Assembly: GCA_029834535.1 (NCBI GenBank)
Contig: JAQMWT010000429.1
Coordinates: 1 to 37,163, forward strand
Reading direction: 5' to 3'
DNA from: Chrysophaeum taylorii
Taxonomy: Eukaryota; Sar; Pelagophyceae; Pelagomonadales; Pelagomonadaceae
DNA: 37,163 nt
In this document: piece by piece, positions 1-9,500 of the stretch
How positions within the stretch are numbered: position 1 is the stretch's first letter
Layout: each line of letters begins with the position of its first letter
The notes under the pieces: model-generated
What the model saw: only the letters and a program-made list of their open reading frames with translations
Databases searched by the model: none
What the model was told of the DNA's origin: nothing
Program-made: the position numbers and the translations under genes

Positions 1-355
1 TAAGTTGAAGCGTGCGACGGCGATGGAGCCTTCGCCCGCAAACGGACGACGCGCTCGAGCCAGGGACGCGAGCCTCGACGCCGGCATCGCATGCCGGGGT
101 TTTTCTTTCGATGTTCTTTCGGGGTTCTGGCGCGCGCAAAAATGCGACGCGATTTCGCCTTTTCCGCGCGAACTCTTCGGTACGCGCGCGATGCGTGCCG
201 GCGTCTTCGTCGCCGCTGCGACCGGCCACCGAAATCGAGAAGGGCTTGCCGCGCTCGCGTCTGCGGTCAAAGCCCGCTTCCACGGCTACGACTCGCTCTT
301 CCGACGGGACGTCCTCGAGAACGCGCGAGAGCGAACGAGACTCGACCGTCGACTC
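1..355 (-). repeat. Left copy of a dispersed repeat, inverted relative to 2279-2610
   Basis: Read on the minus strand, this stretch matches the plus strand of 2279-2610 over most of its length, with small indels. Shared blocks include GGTCGAGTCTCGTTCG, the segment around GTGGCCGGTCGCAGCGGCG and the end GCGTGCGACGGCGATGGAG. The match reaches the window edge, so the copy may continue outside. The long arginine-rich frames here are GC-rich shadows. Seen directly; the name of the repeat family is unknown. Confidence 0.7.
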
Positions 356-1110
356 GGTGGATCGAACATCGTTTCACCTTCGATACGATGCGTGCCGGCG
401 GCTTCGTCGCCGCTGCGAGCGGCCACCGCCGTCGCGACCGCGGACTCGGACTCGCCCGCGGGTTGACGTCCAGTCGACCAACCCGAAAAAAAACTCGCGG
501 CGCGCCGCCGCGATCGCGAGCAGACGCGTCCGCCAGCGCTTCGATACGATGCGTCCGGCGTCTTCGTCGCCGCTGCGAGCGGCCACCACCGTCGCGACCG
601 CGGCCTCGGACTCTCCCCCGCGGGCGACAACGGCTCGCCGCAAAGTCGCGGCCTTCGTCGAGGCGTCCTCGAGCTCGAGGCGTCTGCGACCGCGATTTCG
701 CCTTGGTCGACGGTGGTCGCGCCACGTCCTGGGACTGGCCGCGCTCTGGCCATCGCAAACCTCGCGACCTACGCTGGGCGCCTACGGATCGAAGACCAGG
801 AACAACGCGGCGACGACCGCGACGAGCGCGCCGCGCGCACACGCGCCGACGACCGCCGCGCGCGCCGCGCGGTCCACGACGACCGCCCGTGGCCGCGCTC
901 TGGCCATCGCCGACGAACGAAGACCTCCCCGCTCGCGTCTGCGGCGAAGCCCGCTTCCACGGCCACGCCTCGCTCTTCCCGCCGCGGCCGTCCTCGCCGC
1001 GAGAACCTCTGGACCGTCGACCGCGACGGCGCGTCCGCTATCTATGGATTATGCGCCACACCCTCCTCCTCAATACGCCCGCCGCCACCCCGGCGCCTAC
1101 ACCACAATAT
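356..1110. repeat. GC-rich degenerate internal repeats
   Basis: A block containing TTCGTCGCCGCTGCGA followed by a (C/G)GGCCACCG segment recurs near 205, 403 and 562. A CCCGCTTCCACGGC block recurs at about 270 and 950, and GGCCGCGCTCTGGCCATCGC recurs near 738 and 890. These are imperfect, irregularly spaced repeats of the same material that forms the flanking repeat arm. Several arginine-rich frames stay open on both strands because of base composition, and none looks like a protein. I see no gene here. Confidence 0.55.
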
Positions 1111-1498
1111 TGTCTATAAGGAAATACTCCAATAAAGAAAGCGGCCATCCGCCATCACATAGTCCATCCGCAAAAAACGCGAAAGCCGAAAATAAACAGG
1201 CATAACGCTAACCCCAGAACGCTTCGCGCAACGGAAAGCAAGAAAACGGTACACCCCTAACCCAAGAACGAAAAATTACGCAGAAATCTTCAAGAACCGA
1301 AAAGACTTAATTTCCACGGCGTGCGACGGCGTTTTTGTCGGCTCCCGAAACGCGGCGGCCGTCGAGACGGGGGGGTCAGGGGGTGTCCCCCGGCGGGGGT
1401 TTTGGGGCAGAATCCCCCAATCTCGGGGGGGTTCGGGGGGCTTGCCCCGCGAGAAAAAGGCGGAAAAAAACCCGACTTGGCTTTACTAGTCCTTACTA
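1111..1498. other. Non-coding stretch with a G-run block
   Basis: About 390 bases without a recognisable gene. Positions 1365-1450 are rich in runs of three to seven G with short C-run counterparts, so local hairpins or G-quadruplexes are possible. The stretch ends at ACTATTAATTGGCAGATG, a variant of a boundary motif that recurs at about 1849 and 11078 beside TTTGTCTG microsatellites. Confidence 0.4.
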
Positions 1499-1508
1499 TT
1501 AATTGGCA

Positions 1509-1576
1509 GATGTTTGTCTATCTGTCTTTTGTCTGTTTGTTTGTTGTCCTGTTTGTCTGTTTGTCTGTTTGTCTTT
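1509..1576. repeat. TTTGTCTG microsatellite
   Basis: Imperfect TTTG/TCTG tract preceded by the boundary motif GGCAGATGTTTGTC and followed directly by the conserved Helitron-like terminus at 1579. Confidence 0.8.
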
Positions 1577-1578
1577 AA

Positions 1579-1690
1579 ACAAGTGCGGGCCAGTAAGTTC
1601 ACCTAGTCCAATCTCTACCCCTTGTAAGTTCAGGTCTGGTCCAGTAAGTTTCACCTGGTCAGTTAGTTCACTTAGTCCCAATTTCTATCC
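1579..1690 (-). repeat. Helitron-like 3' terminal satellite, copy 1
   Basis: On the minus strand this is an array of GTGAACTTACTGG-type units separated by GACTAGGT, GACCAGGT or GGGTAGAGATTG spacers. It ends in ACTTACTGGCCCGCACTTG, which closes all four copies in the window (also about 3872, 12210 and 36622). It directly follows a helicase remnant in the same orientation. Confidence 0.75.
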
Positions 1691-1691
1691 C

Positions 1692-1847
1692 GGGGTCACG
1701 CGAGCGTTGTCAGCATCGACATCATCGTTTCCGGGCGTGAGAATGGCGCGCTGAAATAGCCGCCGCGGGTCGTGGAAACATCTGCGAGGTCGCCGCAGAC
1801 GGCTTGGAGGATCAATGTCCGGCTCGCGGGCCTACATGATCCTTACA
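1692..1847 (-). pseudogene. Pif1/Helitron-like helicase fragment, copy 1
   Basis: On the minus strand one frame reads FHDPRRLFQRAILTP followed by GNDDVDADNARVTPG and a stop. The RAILTP.N..VD..N block is the hallmark of Helitron/Pif1-type helicase C-terminal regions (known from memory of the family). Only about 45 residues of coding similarity remain, and the frame runs straight into the terminal satellite. This is therefore an internally deleted, non-autonomous remnant. The DNA matches 11186-11330 in inverted orientation. Confidence 0.7.
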
Positions 1848-1848
1848 C

Positions 1849-1896
1849 TACTAATCGCAGATGTTTGTCTGTTTGTCTGTTTGTTTGTTTGTCTTT
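1849..1896. repeat. Boundary motif plus TTTGTCTG microsatellite
   Basis: ACTACTAATCGCAGATG followed by TTTGTCTG/TTTG units. The same motif with its tract lies at 11078, and a variant lies at 1491. Confidence 0.75.
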
Positions 1897-2194
1897 AATG
1901 GTCGACTGGAAGAAGGCGGGTGTGTGTGGGCGGGCGAGTCCGAGTCCGCCGGGCGGGTCCGTTTGTGGGGTCGAGAGGCGGTGCCTCGCGGGCGGCGACA
2001 AGACGCGGACCTAGTCGGGGTCACTGGCCGCAGCGTGGAGAGGCCGAAGAAGAGGGACGGGTCCCGCCCGTCCGTGGAGGTCGACGCAGCGCCGCCGACG
2101 TATGTGCGGTCGCCCGGCGGCGCGGACGCCGCTCGGATCGAAGCGCCGGGTGTGGTTCCCCGAGCGGCGCATGGGTGGTTGTTGTCCGATTTAC

Positions 2195-2278
2195 GTCAAG
2201 GATCGATGGCCGCCGCAGCCGGACACGATCCTCGCAGCCGTCGACGGCGACCTCGTAGACTATTTTCACCGACCCGAC
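2195..2278 (+). pseudogene. Helitron-like helicase fragment, copy 2 (5' part)
   Basis: One plus frame reads ILAAVDGDLVDYFHRP, matching ILQAVYGDLADYFHDP encoded near 11192. The match stops at 2278 and resumes at 2865. The intervening DNA looks like a later insertion bounded by a 5-base CCGAC direct repeat. In intact family members this region precedes RAILTP.N..VD. Confidence 0.6.
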
Positions 2279-2864
2279 GGTCGAGTCTCGTTCGGTCGCG
2301 CGCGTTCTCGAGGACGGCCCGTCGGAAGATCGAGTCGTGGCCGTGGAAGCGGGCTTGACCAAAGACGCGAGCGCGGCAAGCCGTTGTCGATTTCGGTGGC
2401 CGGTCGCAGCGGCGACGAAGACGCCGGGCAGCATCGCGCGCGTACCGAAGAGTTCGCGCGGAATAAAGGCGAAATCGCGTCGCATTTTTGCGCGCGCCAG
2501 AACCCGAAAGAACCCCGAACGTGACAACGCGACGGCATGCTGCCGTTGAGGCTCGCGAGCGTCTCGTTTGCCGGGCGAAGGCTCCATCGCCGTCGCACGC
2601 GACAACCTTACTTCAAAAAAATTTTTTTACGACTACAACCTTACCCTGATCGCTGACTGCGGGCGATGGAGGACGGTGCCTCACGAATCCTGAGCCTTGC
2701 GAGGGCCATCCGCCCTCCCGGCGTAGGTTGGCACCTATTCGTCCTCGTGTCTGTTTGGCCCCGATTTGGGTGGGACATGTGGGCCCGCGAGCCACACAGG
2801 GTTGATTCCTCCAAATACTCGTCTACGACTACGCCAGCATACAGCCAGCATACAAATCGACCAT
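2279..2864 (+). mobile_element. 586-base insertion inside the helicase remnant
   Basis: This segment separates two halves of a helicase fragment that are contiguous in the copy at 11192-11300. CCGAC is present at both borders (2274-2278 and 2865-2869), as expected of a 5-base target-site duplication. The segment begins GGTCGAGTC and its far end read in reverse contains GGTCGATTTG, so a very short terminal inverted repeat is possible. Its first 330 bases are an inverted copy of 1-355. A block at about 2663-2712 (ATGGAGGACGGTGCCTC) recurs inverted near 21184-21232. It holds no convincing gene. Confidence 0.55.
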
Positions 2865-3120
2865 CCGACAGGGTCTTTCAGCGCAACATTCTACGCCCCG
2901 TCGAAACGATGTTGTCGATGCTGACAACGCGCGGATGACGCGAGCCTTTTTTCCCCAGACGAGGCGCTCAAACTTCTACGGTCTCTCCGATACTACAAGG
3001 CTCGCCGTAGAAGAAGAAACCTATTATAAACATTAATGCTTTTGGCTCATACAACCAACAGAAACTGAAAGTGATCGCGAAGCTTAAAGTCTTCACAAAA
3101 CGCAGATTTTGTCGGCCCGT
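2865..3120 (+). pseudogene. Helitron-like helicase fragment, copy 2 (middle part)
   Basis: The DNA matches 11255-11470: GCCCCGTCGAAACGATG, then GTTGTCGATGCTGACAACGC, then a FFP.DEA-like stretch, and finally TGATCGCGAAGCTTAAAGTCTTC. It corresponds to the RAILTP..VD..N to LK.G region of Pif1/Helitron helicases. Frameshifts and stops break it. The match fades at about 3115, shortly before a captured piece of the neighbouring gene begins, and resumes after that piece. Confidence 0.6.
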
Positions 3121-3198
3121 TTCGAGCATACATAGGGAAAAGAACAGAAAGTAGAGTTCCGGTAAGTGATCCTCACGGACTGACTGACATTTCCCAAA

Positions 3199-3404
3199 TA
3201 ATTATTGTGGATGAGTGACTCGCGGCGGCACTTCGTCTCGGCCAATCTGTGCCTTGAAAAAGCGCAGCTGTCTCGGTGAACACTCGGCTCTTGGTGCCCG
3301 TGGCATTATTATTGAAGAACATGGTGAATACGACGTCGGTTAAATTTGATGGAGGCTTGCGATTTATCGCGTCTTTGCAGAGGGCCGCGAATTTTTTTCT
3401 TAGA
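3199..3404 (-). pseudogene. 3' fragment of the module gene, duplicated into a Helitron-like element
   Basis: This stretch matches 3928-4134, the last 206-207 bases of the gene that ends at 3927. The only difference I see is one missing base (GTGCCTTG here, GTGCCCTTG there), which shifts the reading frame near the C-terminus. Similarity stops abruptly at about the stop codon on one side and after TTTTTTTCTTAGA on the other. Helicase-remnant DNA lies on both sides (to about 3115 and from about 3415). It is a non-functional fragment, and its near identity implies a recent origin. Confidence 0.85.
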
Positions 3405-3411
3405 CGACTGC

Positions 3412-3475
3412 CACCTGACCCCAAGTGCTGCGCAAGACCGGCAAGCCCCCCCGCGCTACATCGCGCACCGAGTTG
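3412..3475 (+). pseudogene. Helitron-like helicase fragment, copy 2 (C-terminal end)
   Basis: CCCCAAGTGCTGCGCAAGACC and the following CCCCCCCGCG..TCGCGCAC match 11724-11775, where the degraded frame reads HVLRNI near the end of the helicase. This shows that the element continues after the captured gene fragment. Confidence 0.5.
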
Positions 3476-3544
3476 AGCTTACGGCGTCCGGTCGAACTTA
3501 GTTGGGGTTTCCATTGGGCACGACGGGTGGGCAGGTAATTAGTG

Positions 3545-3872
3545 ACCGAGCGTGAACATACTGGGACCAGTGAACATACTGGGGTTTTTAGAGTGAACGC
3601 GAGAGGCTAGCGGCGTGTCGATCAAAGGCCAAGCGGGGGGGTCGAGGGGGTGTGGGGGGTGGGTCGGTGGCGGACGAAAAGATTGGCGGTGGAGGTCGAA
3701 GTGGGGGAGACTAAGCGGACGACTCGAAGGATAGGTGGGAGTGACGTGAGCACGGGGGCACGCGAACTTACTGGATTAGATGGACTAGGCGAACTTACTG
3801 GGAACGAGGTAAACTTAGTGGGTTAGAAATGGGATCAGGTGAACTTTTGCGAACTTACTGGCCCGCACTTGT
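3545..3872 (+). repeat. Helitron-like 3' terminal satellite, copy 2
   Basis: GTGAACATACTGGGACCA, GGGGTTTTTAGAGTGAAC, GGACTAGGCGAACTTACTGGG and similar units surround a G-rich spacer (3630-3760). The array ends at 3872 in ACTTACTGGCCCGCACTTG, identical to the copy-1 terminus. Gene 1 begins, at its 3' end, only 55 bases further on. Confidence 0.75.
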
Positions 3873-3926
3873 ATCCCTTAGGGAAGCCCCAGGGACGCCA
3901 AATAAAGTTGTAAATCATCACATCAA

Positions 3927-5979
3927 TTAATTATTGTGGATGAGTGACTCGCGGCGGCACTTCGTCTCGGCCAATCTGTGCCCTTGAAAAAGCGCAGCTG
4001 TCTCGGTGAACACTCGGCTCTTGGTGCCCGTGGCATTATTATTGAAGAACATGGTGAATACGACGTCGGTTAAATTTGATGGAGGCTTGCGATTTATCGC
4101 GTCTTTGCAGAGGGCCGCGAATTTTTTTCTTAGAAGACAGCCGGCTGCCTCTAAGGTGACGCCATAGACTGGTGGCCACAGAGCGGCAATAGTCGCGTCA
4201 CCGAGAGCGAGCATCGCGCGCGTCGCGTCAATTTCGATGCGTCTGACGGCGTTTCGCGTCGAGCACGAGAGTTGGCAGAGTTTCCAATAAAGGCTCTTGA
4301 CGCGAGCGTCGACGATAATCGCCCAAGACTCGACGTGCACATACTGCGAGCAGCTGAGGGCGACACCCGAGACTCGGGTCGATGTTTCGAGGTAGAAAGG
4401 CCAAGCGAGAGTCTCGAGCCACGCGTCGCCGAACGGACCCCTCGCGTCGCCGTCGACGAAAAGATAGTGCGATGCGTCCAAGTCGCGCAGCACCCAAGCC
4501 CGCGGACAGAGGCTCGATCTTGATGATAAGACTTGGCGGAAGACGACGTTTGCAGGGAGCACGGCAGGACCCCACGGATCATCGACTCCGATCGACGCGA
4601 AAAACTCGTCGGCCTCTGGCAGCGGCGAGGTCGACGTCACCACGAAGGTCACGTTCGGCGGCTTCTTGAGAACCGCATTTTTCACAAACACGGCTAGATT
4701 CGTGCGCTTCGTGATTGTCGCGCACCGATCCTCTGGATTCTCATCGTAGTGCAGATGTGCGACCTGCGCGATCAAAAAAATCGCGCTCGCGAAAACCGAC
4801 TCGTACCTCACGAGGCGCGGGAAGATGAAGTTGGAGGTCCGAGCCGGTATGCCACGAGCGACGAGGTCGTCTGCGCGGTCGCACGTACCAGGCATTTTGA
4901 ACGACGAGGGAGCATGACACGGCAGTTCGCCGCCCAACGTTGGCTGCCGAAACAAAGCGCCGGTCTCGTTGGCCACGCGCATCTTGAAGTCGCGTGGCTT
5001 GAAAGGCATCACTGATCCGCCAAACTTTGTAAAGACGATGTCGCTCAGTTTCGCTGGTGTCCTCAGCGTACTCAGGGGCCCCAGGGGGTTCCTGCAATTC
5101 TGGAGATCGCTGATGAGCCGAGGTGTTTTTTCGGCCCGCATGCACTCGGCTGCCGCGCGCGTAAAGCCGTAGAGTGGTGGCCGAAAGGCCGCGATCGATC
5201 CGTGCGCGAGAGCGGCGAGTCCAACCGCAACCTCGCCTTGCATGATGGCGCCGGTCTTTTGCATCGAACACGCGTTATCGTAGACCCGAATGAATTCGTG
5301 CTTGACGCGCGCGTCTACGACGATCGCCCAAGACTGGACGTGGACGCTATGCTGACAACTTATGACGACGCCCAAAACCCGCGTCGTCGGATCGACGGCG
5401 AAGGGCCACGCGAGCGTCGAGACCCACTCGTCCCCGAACGGACCTCGGGCGCCGTCGTTCAAAAACCTAAAAAACTCGCGTAACTACCACAGAGGTGACG
5501 ACTCACAGATAGTGCGAGGCATTCCCGTAGTTTCGAATCACGCGCGCCCGTGGACAGAGGTCCGTGTCTGTGTTGCCAGTGCGCTGGAAATGGACGGCCG
5601 GCGGCAGTATGGCTTCGCCCCACGGATCGTCGACTCCGATCGACGCGAAGAACTCGTCGGCCTCAGGGAGCGGCGAGCTCGCCGTCACCACGAAGGTCAC
5701 GTTCGGCGGTGCCTTGAGAACCGCATTGTTTACAAACACGGCCAGATTCGTGCGCTTGATGACGATCTTGCACCAGTCGTAGCGCGGGCTCTCAAAGTAG
5801 TGCAAGTGCACGACCTGCGATGATTCGGGCAGTGACTTCGGCGATGATACAGATCGGACGAGATGCGGGAACGTGTGAGTCGACGTCCGAGGAGGGATCC
5901 CGCGAGGGACGATATCCTCCGCGAACGCGCAGCTGTCCGCGCCGACGCCGCGCACGAACGACAACAAAACGAGGATCAT
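3927..5979 (-). CDS. Gene 1: secreted two-module glycosyltransferase-like protein
   Basis: Product of about 639 residues. Exons (minus): 5979-5860, 5814-5507, 5466-4812, 4763-3927; GT-AG introns of 45, 40 and 48 bases, all joins in frame. The start gives a hydrophobic signal peptide (MILVLLSFVRGVGA). Module 1 spans residues about 17-337 and module 2 about 338-639. Each has VxHLHY, KRTNLAVFV.NAVLK.PPNVTFVVT, DPWG, LCPRA and D..ARGPFG.(E/A)W..TLAWPF. Conserved Cys and the N-x-T sequon NVT fit the secretory pathway. I recall a glycosyltransferase-like family with (K/R)R.NL and N(S/D)xVRGPF blocks; no enzyme activity is shown. Module 2 is divergent: VDGDARGPF replaces NDG.RGPF, the HGD(V/I)GAG block is lost, and the C-terminal third is short and rewritten. 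The 45-base intron would use donor GTCCGA, placed by analogy to sister modules; it is also stop-free and may be retained. Confidence 0.85.
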
Positions 5980-6568
5980 TTCATTTCAAGGGCAAGGGCG
6001 ACGTCCTTTTACCACAAGCAAACATTTCGAAAGAAACGGTCAAGGACTTCTTCATACCACGTAGTAATAATTACTTCGTAAAGACATCCATCCACTCGTC
6101 GTTTTTGTTGATGCGCGAGCATTTGAGAAGTGCGTTGCCGCGGTTTTGGCGGCACCCATTCAATGGCACGCGACCATCACTCGAGAGAGGAAGGAATGAA
6201 TGTGTCGTCGCGCAGGTGTTATTAAACCGCCGCCGCCGCCGCCGCCGCCGCCGTCGAGTGAATAAAAAAACCCCTCTGCAGTGGTGGTGGGTGACCATGC
6301 AGCAGCAGCAGCAGCAGCAGCCGCCGCCAGGCTCCTTTTTTGCGTGAAAGACAACAGTCATTATCATCATCTATGCGATCATACGAATATGAATAGGATC
6401 CTTCTCTTTCCTTCCAGTGCTGCTGGCGTGTCGTGTCGTCGGGATGATGGTGATGATACTCCCTCCCTCTTCCTCACTTGACAAGCAAGCAACCGTAGGA
6501 AAAAGAAAATGGTCCCGTAGTGGTGGTATAAGTACTGATATAATAAAAATAATGTGGATAAAAAAAAC
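5980..6568. other. Intergenic region between genes 1 and 2
   Basis: Both neighbours are on the minus strand, so this 589-base gap must hold the gene 1 promoter and the gene 2 3' region. A (CCG)n tract lies at 6227-6253, a CAG tract at 6299-6320 and an A/T-rich stretch at 6535-6570. The glutamine or alanine runs that can be read from the CAG tract lie in short frames without other support. I saw no certain polyadenylation signal. Confidence 0.5.
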
Positions 6569-9500
6569 TTATGAATCATCTTTGATCTTAAATTGGCATC
6601 GCGCTTCGTTCAAGCGAGACTTTCGGAAAAGCGCTGCCGTTTCGGTGGCCACCCGAAGTTTGAACGAGAAGGGAATTTTTGAGGGCGGCATCGTCGCGAG
6701 GGTGTCGTCTTCACCGGATCCGAGGGTGGCGGCAAACTTGGTGAAAACAATGTCCGCGAGGGTTCTCGGAGGCACGAAATTGTTATTCGCTGCCGCGGGA
6801 TCGAAGGGGCCGAGGCAATTGTTGAGGTCGCGACGCAGGGTGGAGTTGTTGTTGCCATTTGTGAGGCAGGCGGCAGTATCGCGGGTGAAACCGTAGAGGG
6901 GTGGCCAGAGCGCAGCCATGCCGTAGCCGTCGTTCTGAAGAAAAACGCGACCGGCGCCGACGTCGCCGTGTCTGATAGCTTTGGGCCTGGGGAGGGTGCA
7001 GGTCTCCTTGTAGAGTCGCATGAAAATGTCCTTGACTTGCGCGTCGACGATGATGGCCCAGGACTCGACGTGGACGTATTGCGAGCAGCTGAGAACGACG
7101 CCCGAGACGCGGGTGGCGGGGTCGACGTGGAACGGCCAAGCGAGCGTCTCGAGCCACTCGTCGCCAAAGGGGCCGCGGACGCCGTCGTTGAGAAACAGGT
7201 AATGGGAGGCGTTGAAGGTCCGCAGCACGGAGGCCCTGTGGCAGAGGTCTGTCCTCGAATTGGGGACGCGGTGGAAAAAGACCGATTCGGGAAGTATTTC
7301 TGGTCCCCACGGCTCGACGCCGACGGATTCAAAAAAATCATTCGCGGAAGGCAAGGGCGAGCTGGCCGTGACCACAAAAGTCACGCTCGGCGGCGGCGGC
7401 GAATTGAGGACGGCGTTCGTCACGAAGACGGCCAGATTGGTGCGTTTCGTGAGGGTTACGCATTCGTCGCGCGTCGGCGACTCGTAGTAGTGCAGATGTA
7501 CGACCTGACGATGATGATGGTCATTCAGAATATTCAAAACGCTGCTTCTCGAGGGAGGGAGGGAGGGAGGGAGGGAGGGAGGGAGGGAAAAAAAAGTCAT
7601 CATCAGGACGGTGCTCTGGTTGTGGACGAGGTTAGGGAAGGTTTGGTGCGAGGTCTTTCGAGGGGGAAGGCCCCTCGAAACGATCTTCTCTTCTCGCGCG
7701 CAGCGGGTTCTTTGGCTTCGGCCTGCTGCTTGTCGTTTGTTCGCTAGATTGTTCAGGGGGGAGATGTCGTTTGCGGCGGGGTTCTGCTGGGGTGTCGGGA
7801 GGTGGCAGCGCGCCTCGACCAGTTGCTGGCGGCGAAAGAGGGCTGCCGTTTCGTCGGCGACGCGCGAGACGAAGGGCGACGGCAACGTCCTGACCACGTC
7901 TTGGCCAAACTTGGTGAAGACGATGTCGCCCAAGTTCCGAGGGGGCGTGAAGTTTCCGGTTGGGTCGAAGGGGCTGCGGCAATCGTTGAGCTCGCGACGC
8001 AGGCGGGGGGCATCGCTGTTGGTGAGGCAGGCGGCCGCGTCTCTGGTGAAGCCGTGGACCGGCGGCCATAAAGCGGCGATCGTCGAGCCGTCGCCGTCTC
8101 TCATGATTTTCTGGAGAATAGCGCGACCTGCGCCAACGTCGCCGTGCCTGATCGCTTTCGAGCGCGGCAGGATGCAGGAGCCTTCGTAGACTTCCCAGAG
8201 GACGTCCTTGAACTCGGCGTGGATGAGGATAGCCCAAGATTCGACGTGGACGTACTGCGAACAACTGAGGACAACGCCGGATACGCGGGTGGAGGGATCG
8301 ACGTGGAAGGGCCAGGCGAGGGTCTCGAGCCAGCTGTCGCCAAAAGGGCCTCGGACGCCATCGTTTAGAAATAAGTAGTGGGAGGCGTTGAATTCTCGGA
8401 GGACCGACGCGCGATGGCAGAGGTCGGTTCTGGAGTTGGCGACGCGACGCACGATAAAGGTAGCGGGCAGAACGTCTTGGCCCCAGGGTTCGATCCCAAC
8501 AGACTCGAAAAATTCCTTCGCTGGCGGCAGGGGCGAGCTGGTGGTGACCACGAATTTCACTCTCGGCGGCGCCTTGATGACGGCGTTCGTCACGAAGACC
8601 GCCAGGTTGGTGCGTTTCGTGACGGTCGCGCACCAGTCGTGCGACGGGCTTTCGTAGTAGTGGAGGTGGACCACCTGTGACGAAAAAAAAAAAAATGACT
8701 CCTACTGCGACATTTTTTTTTTCTCCTCCTCCTCCTCTCACCAGACTGGGGAAGGCGCGTCGCAACGACGAAGACGACGAGGAAGAGAGGCTCGGGAGGC
8801 CGCGCGGAACGATGTCCTCGGCAAACGCGCAGGTCTCTGGCGGCTTGTCGATCCGAGCGCACGAGGCCTCCGCGAGCTCGGTTTGCCCAAAGAGGCGGGC
8901 GGTCTCCTCGGCAACTCGATGATGTAGCCACGGGGTCATCATGCCGTCGTAGTCGATTTTGGAGAACACGAGCTCGCTCGGATCTCTGAAGGAAGTTGTA
9001 GTCGCGGCCGCGTCCAGGTCGGTCACGAGCTGTGGGGTCTGGCCGCGCTTGAGGCAGTCGTTGGCTTCGCGCGTAAAGCCGTAGAGCGGAGGCCAGAGGG
9101 CCGCCGTGGTTCCGTGCGCGAACGGGCCGACCTCGCCCGTGCCGTCGGTCGCGCACACGGCCGCGTACATCTGGAAGACGGCCTCCTTCGCGCGGGCTTC
9201 GACGACCAGCGCCCAGGAACCCACGTGGAAATGGCGACCGGAATTCATCACGACACCCACGATGCGATTTGTCCGATCGAGGGCAAAAGGCCACGCGAGC
9301 CGCGAAATCCATTCTTCGCCGAAAGGACCTCTCGCGTCTTCGTTCACGAACCTGTACGCGACAGCATCATCATTCGTCGTCGTCGTCGAAATACGGTTGA
9401 TTTTTTTTACTCTACTCACAAAAAGTGCGAGGCAAGAGGGTAATTGCTCAGAACGCGCGCCCGCGCGCAGAGGTCGGTAGGGACCTTCCCGACAACGTGG

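Noticed and set aside
12..1205. Long arginine-rich plus frame of 397 residues and several overlapping frames on both strands
   Set aside because: Three or more frames are open together in very GC-rich repeat DNA; composition is extreme, and none carries a recognisable motif.
1321..1578. Plus frame with GVRGCPPAGVLGQNPP-like text
   Set aside because: Produced by G- and C-run DNA running into a microsatellite; no family resemblance.
1509..1896. TTTGTCTG tracts as a possible CRISPR array
   Set aside because: Units are 4-8 bases without spacers; this is a microsatellite.
3545..3872. ACTTACTGG satellite as telomere or subtelomere repeat
   Set aside because: Short interspersed blocks with mixed spacers at four internal sites, each tied to a helicase remnant; not a terminal TTTAGGG-type array.
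4741..5271. Second minus frame within gene 1 with fair composition
   Set aside because: Frame-shifted shadow of the same exons; it lacks the module motifs.
6297..6347. Poly-glutamine/alanine-coding CAG tract as part of a gene
   Set aside because: Simple repeat in an intergenic gap; the surrounding frames are short and unlike the neighbouring genes.
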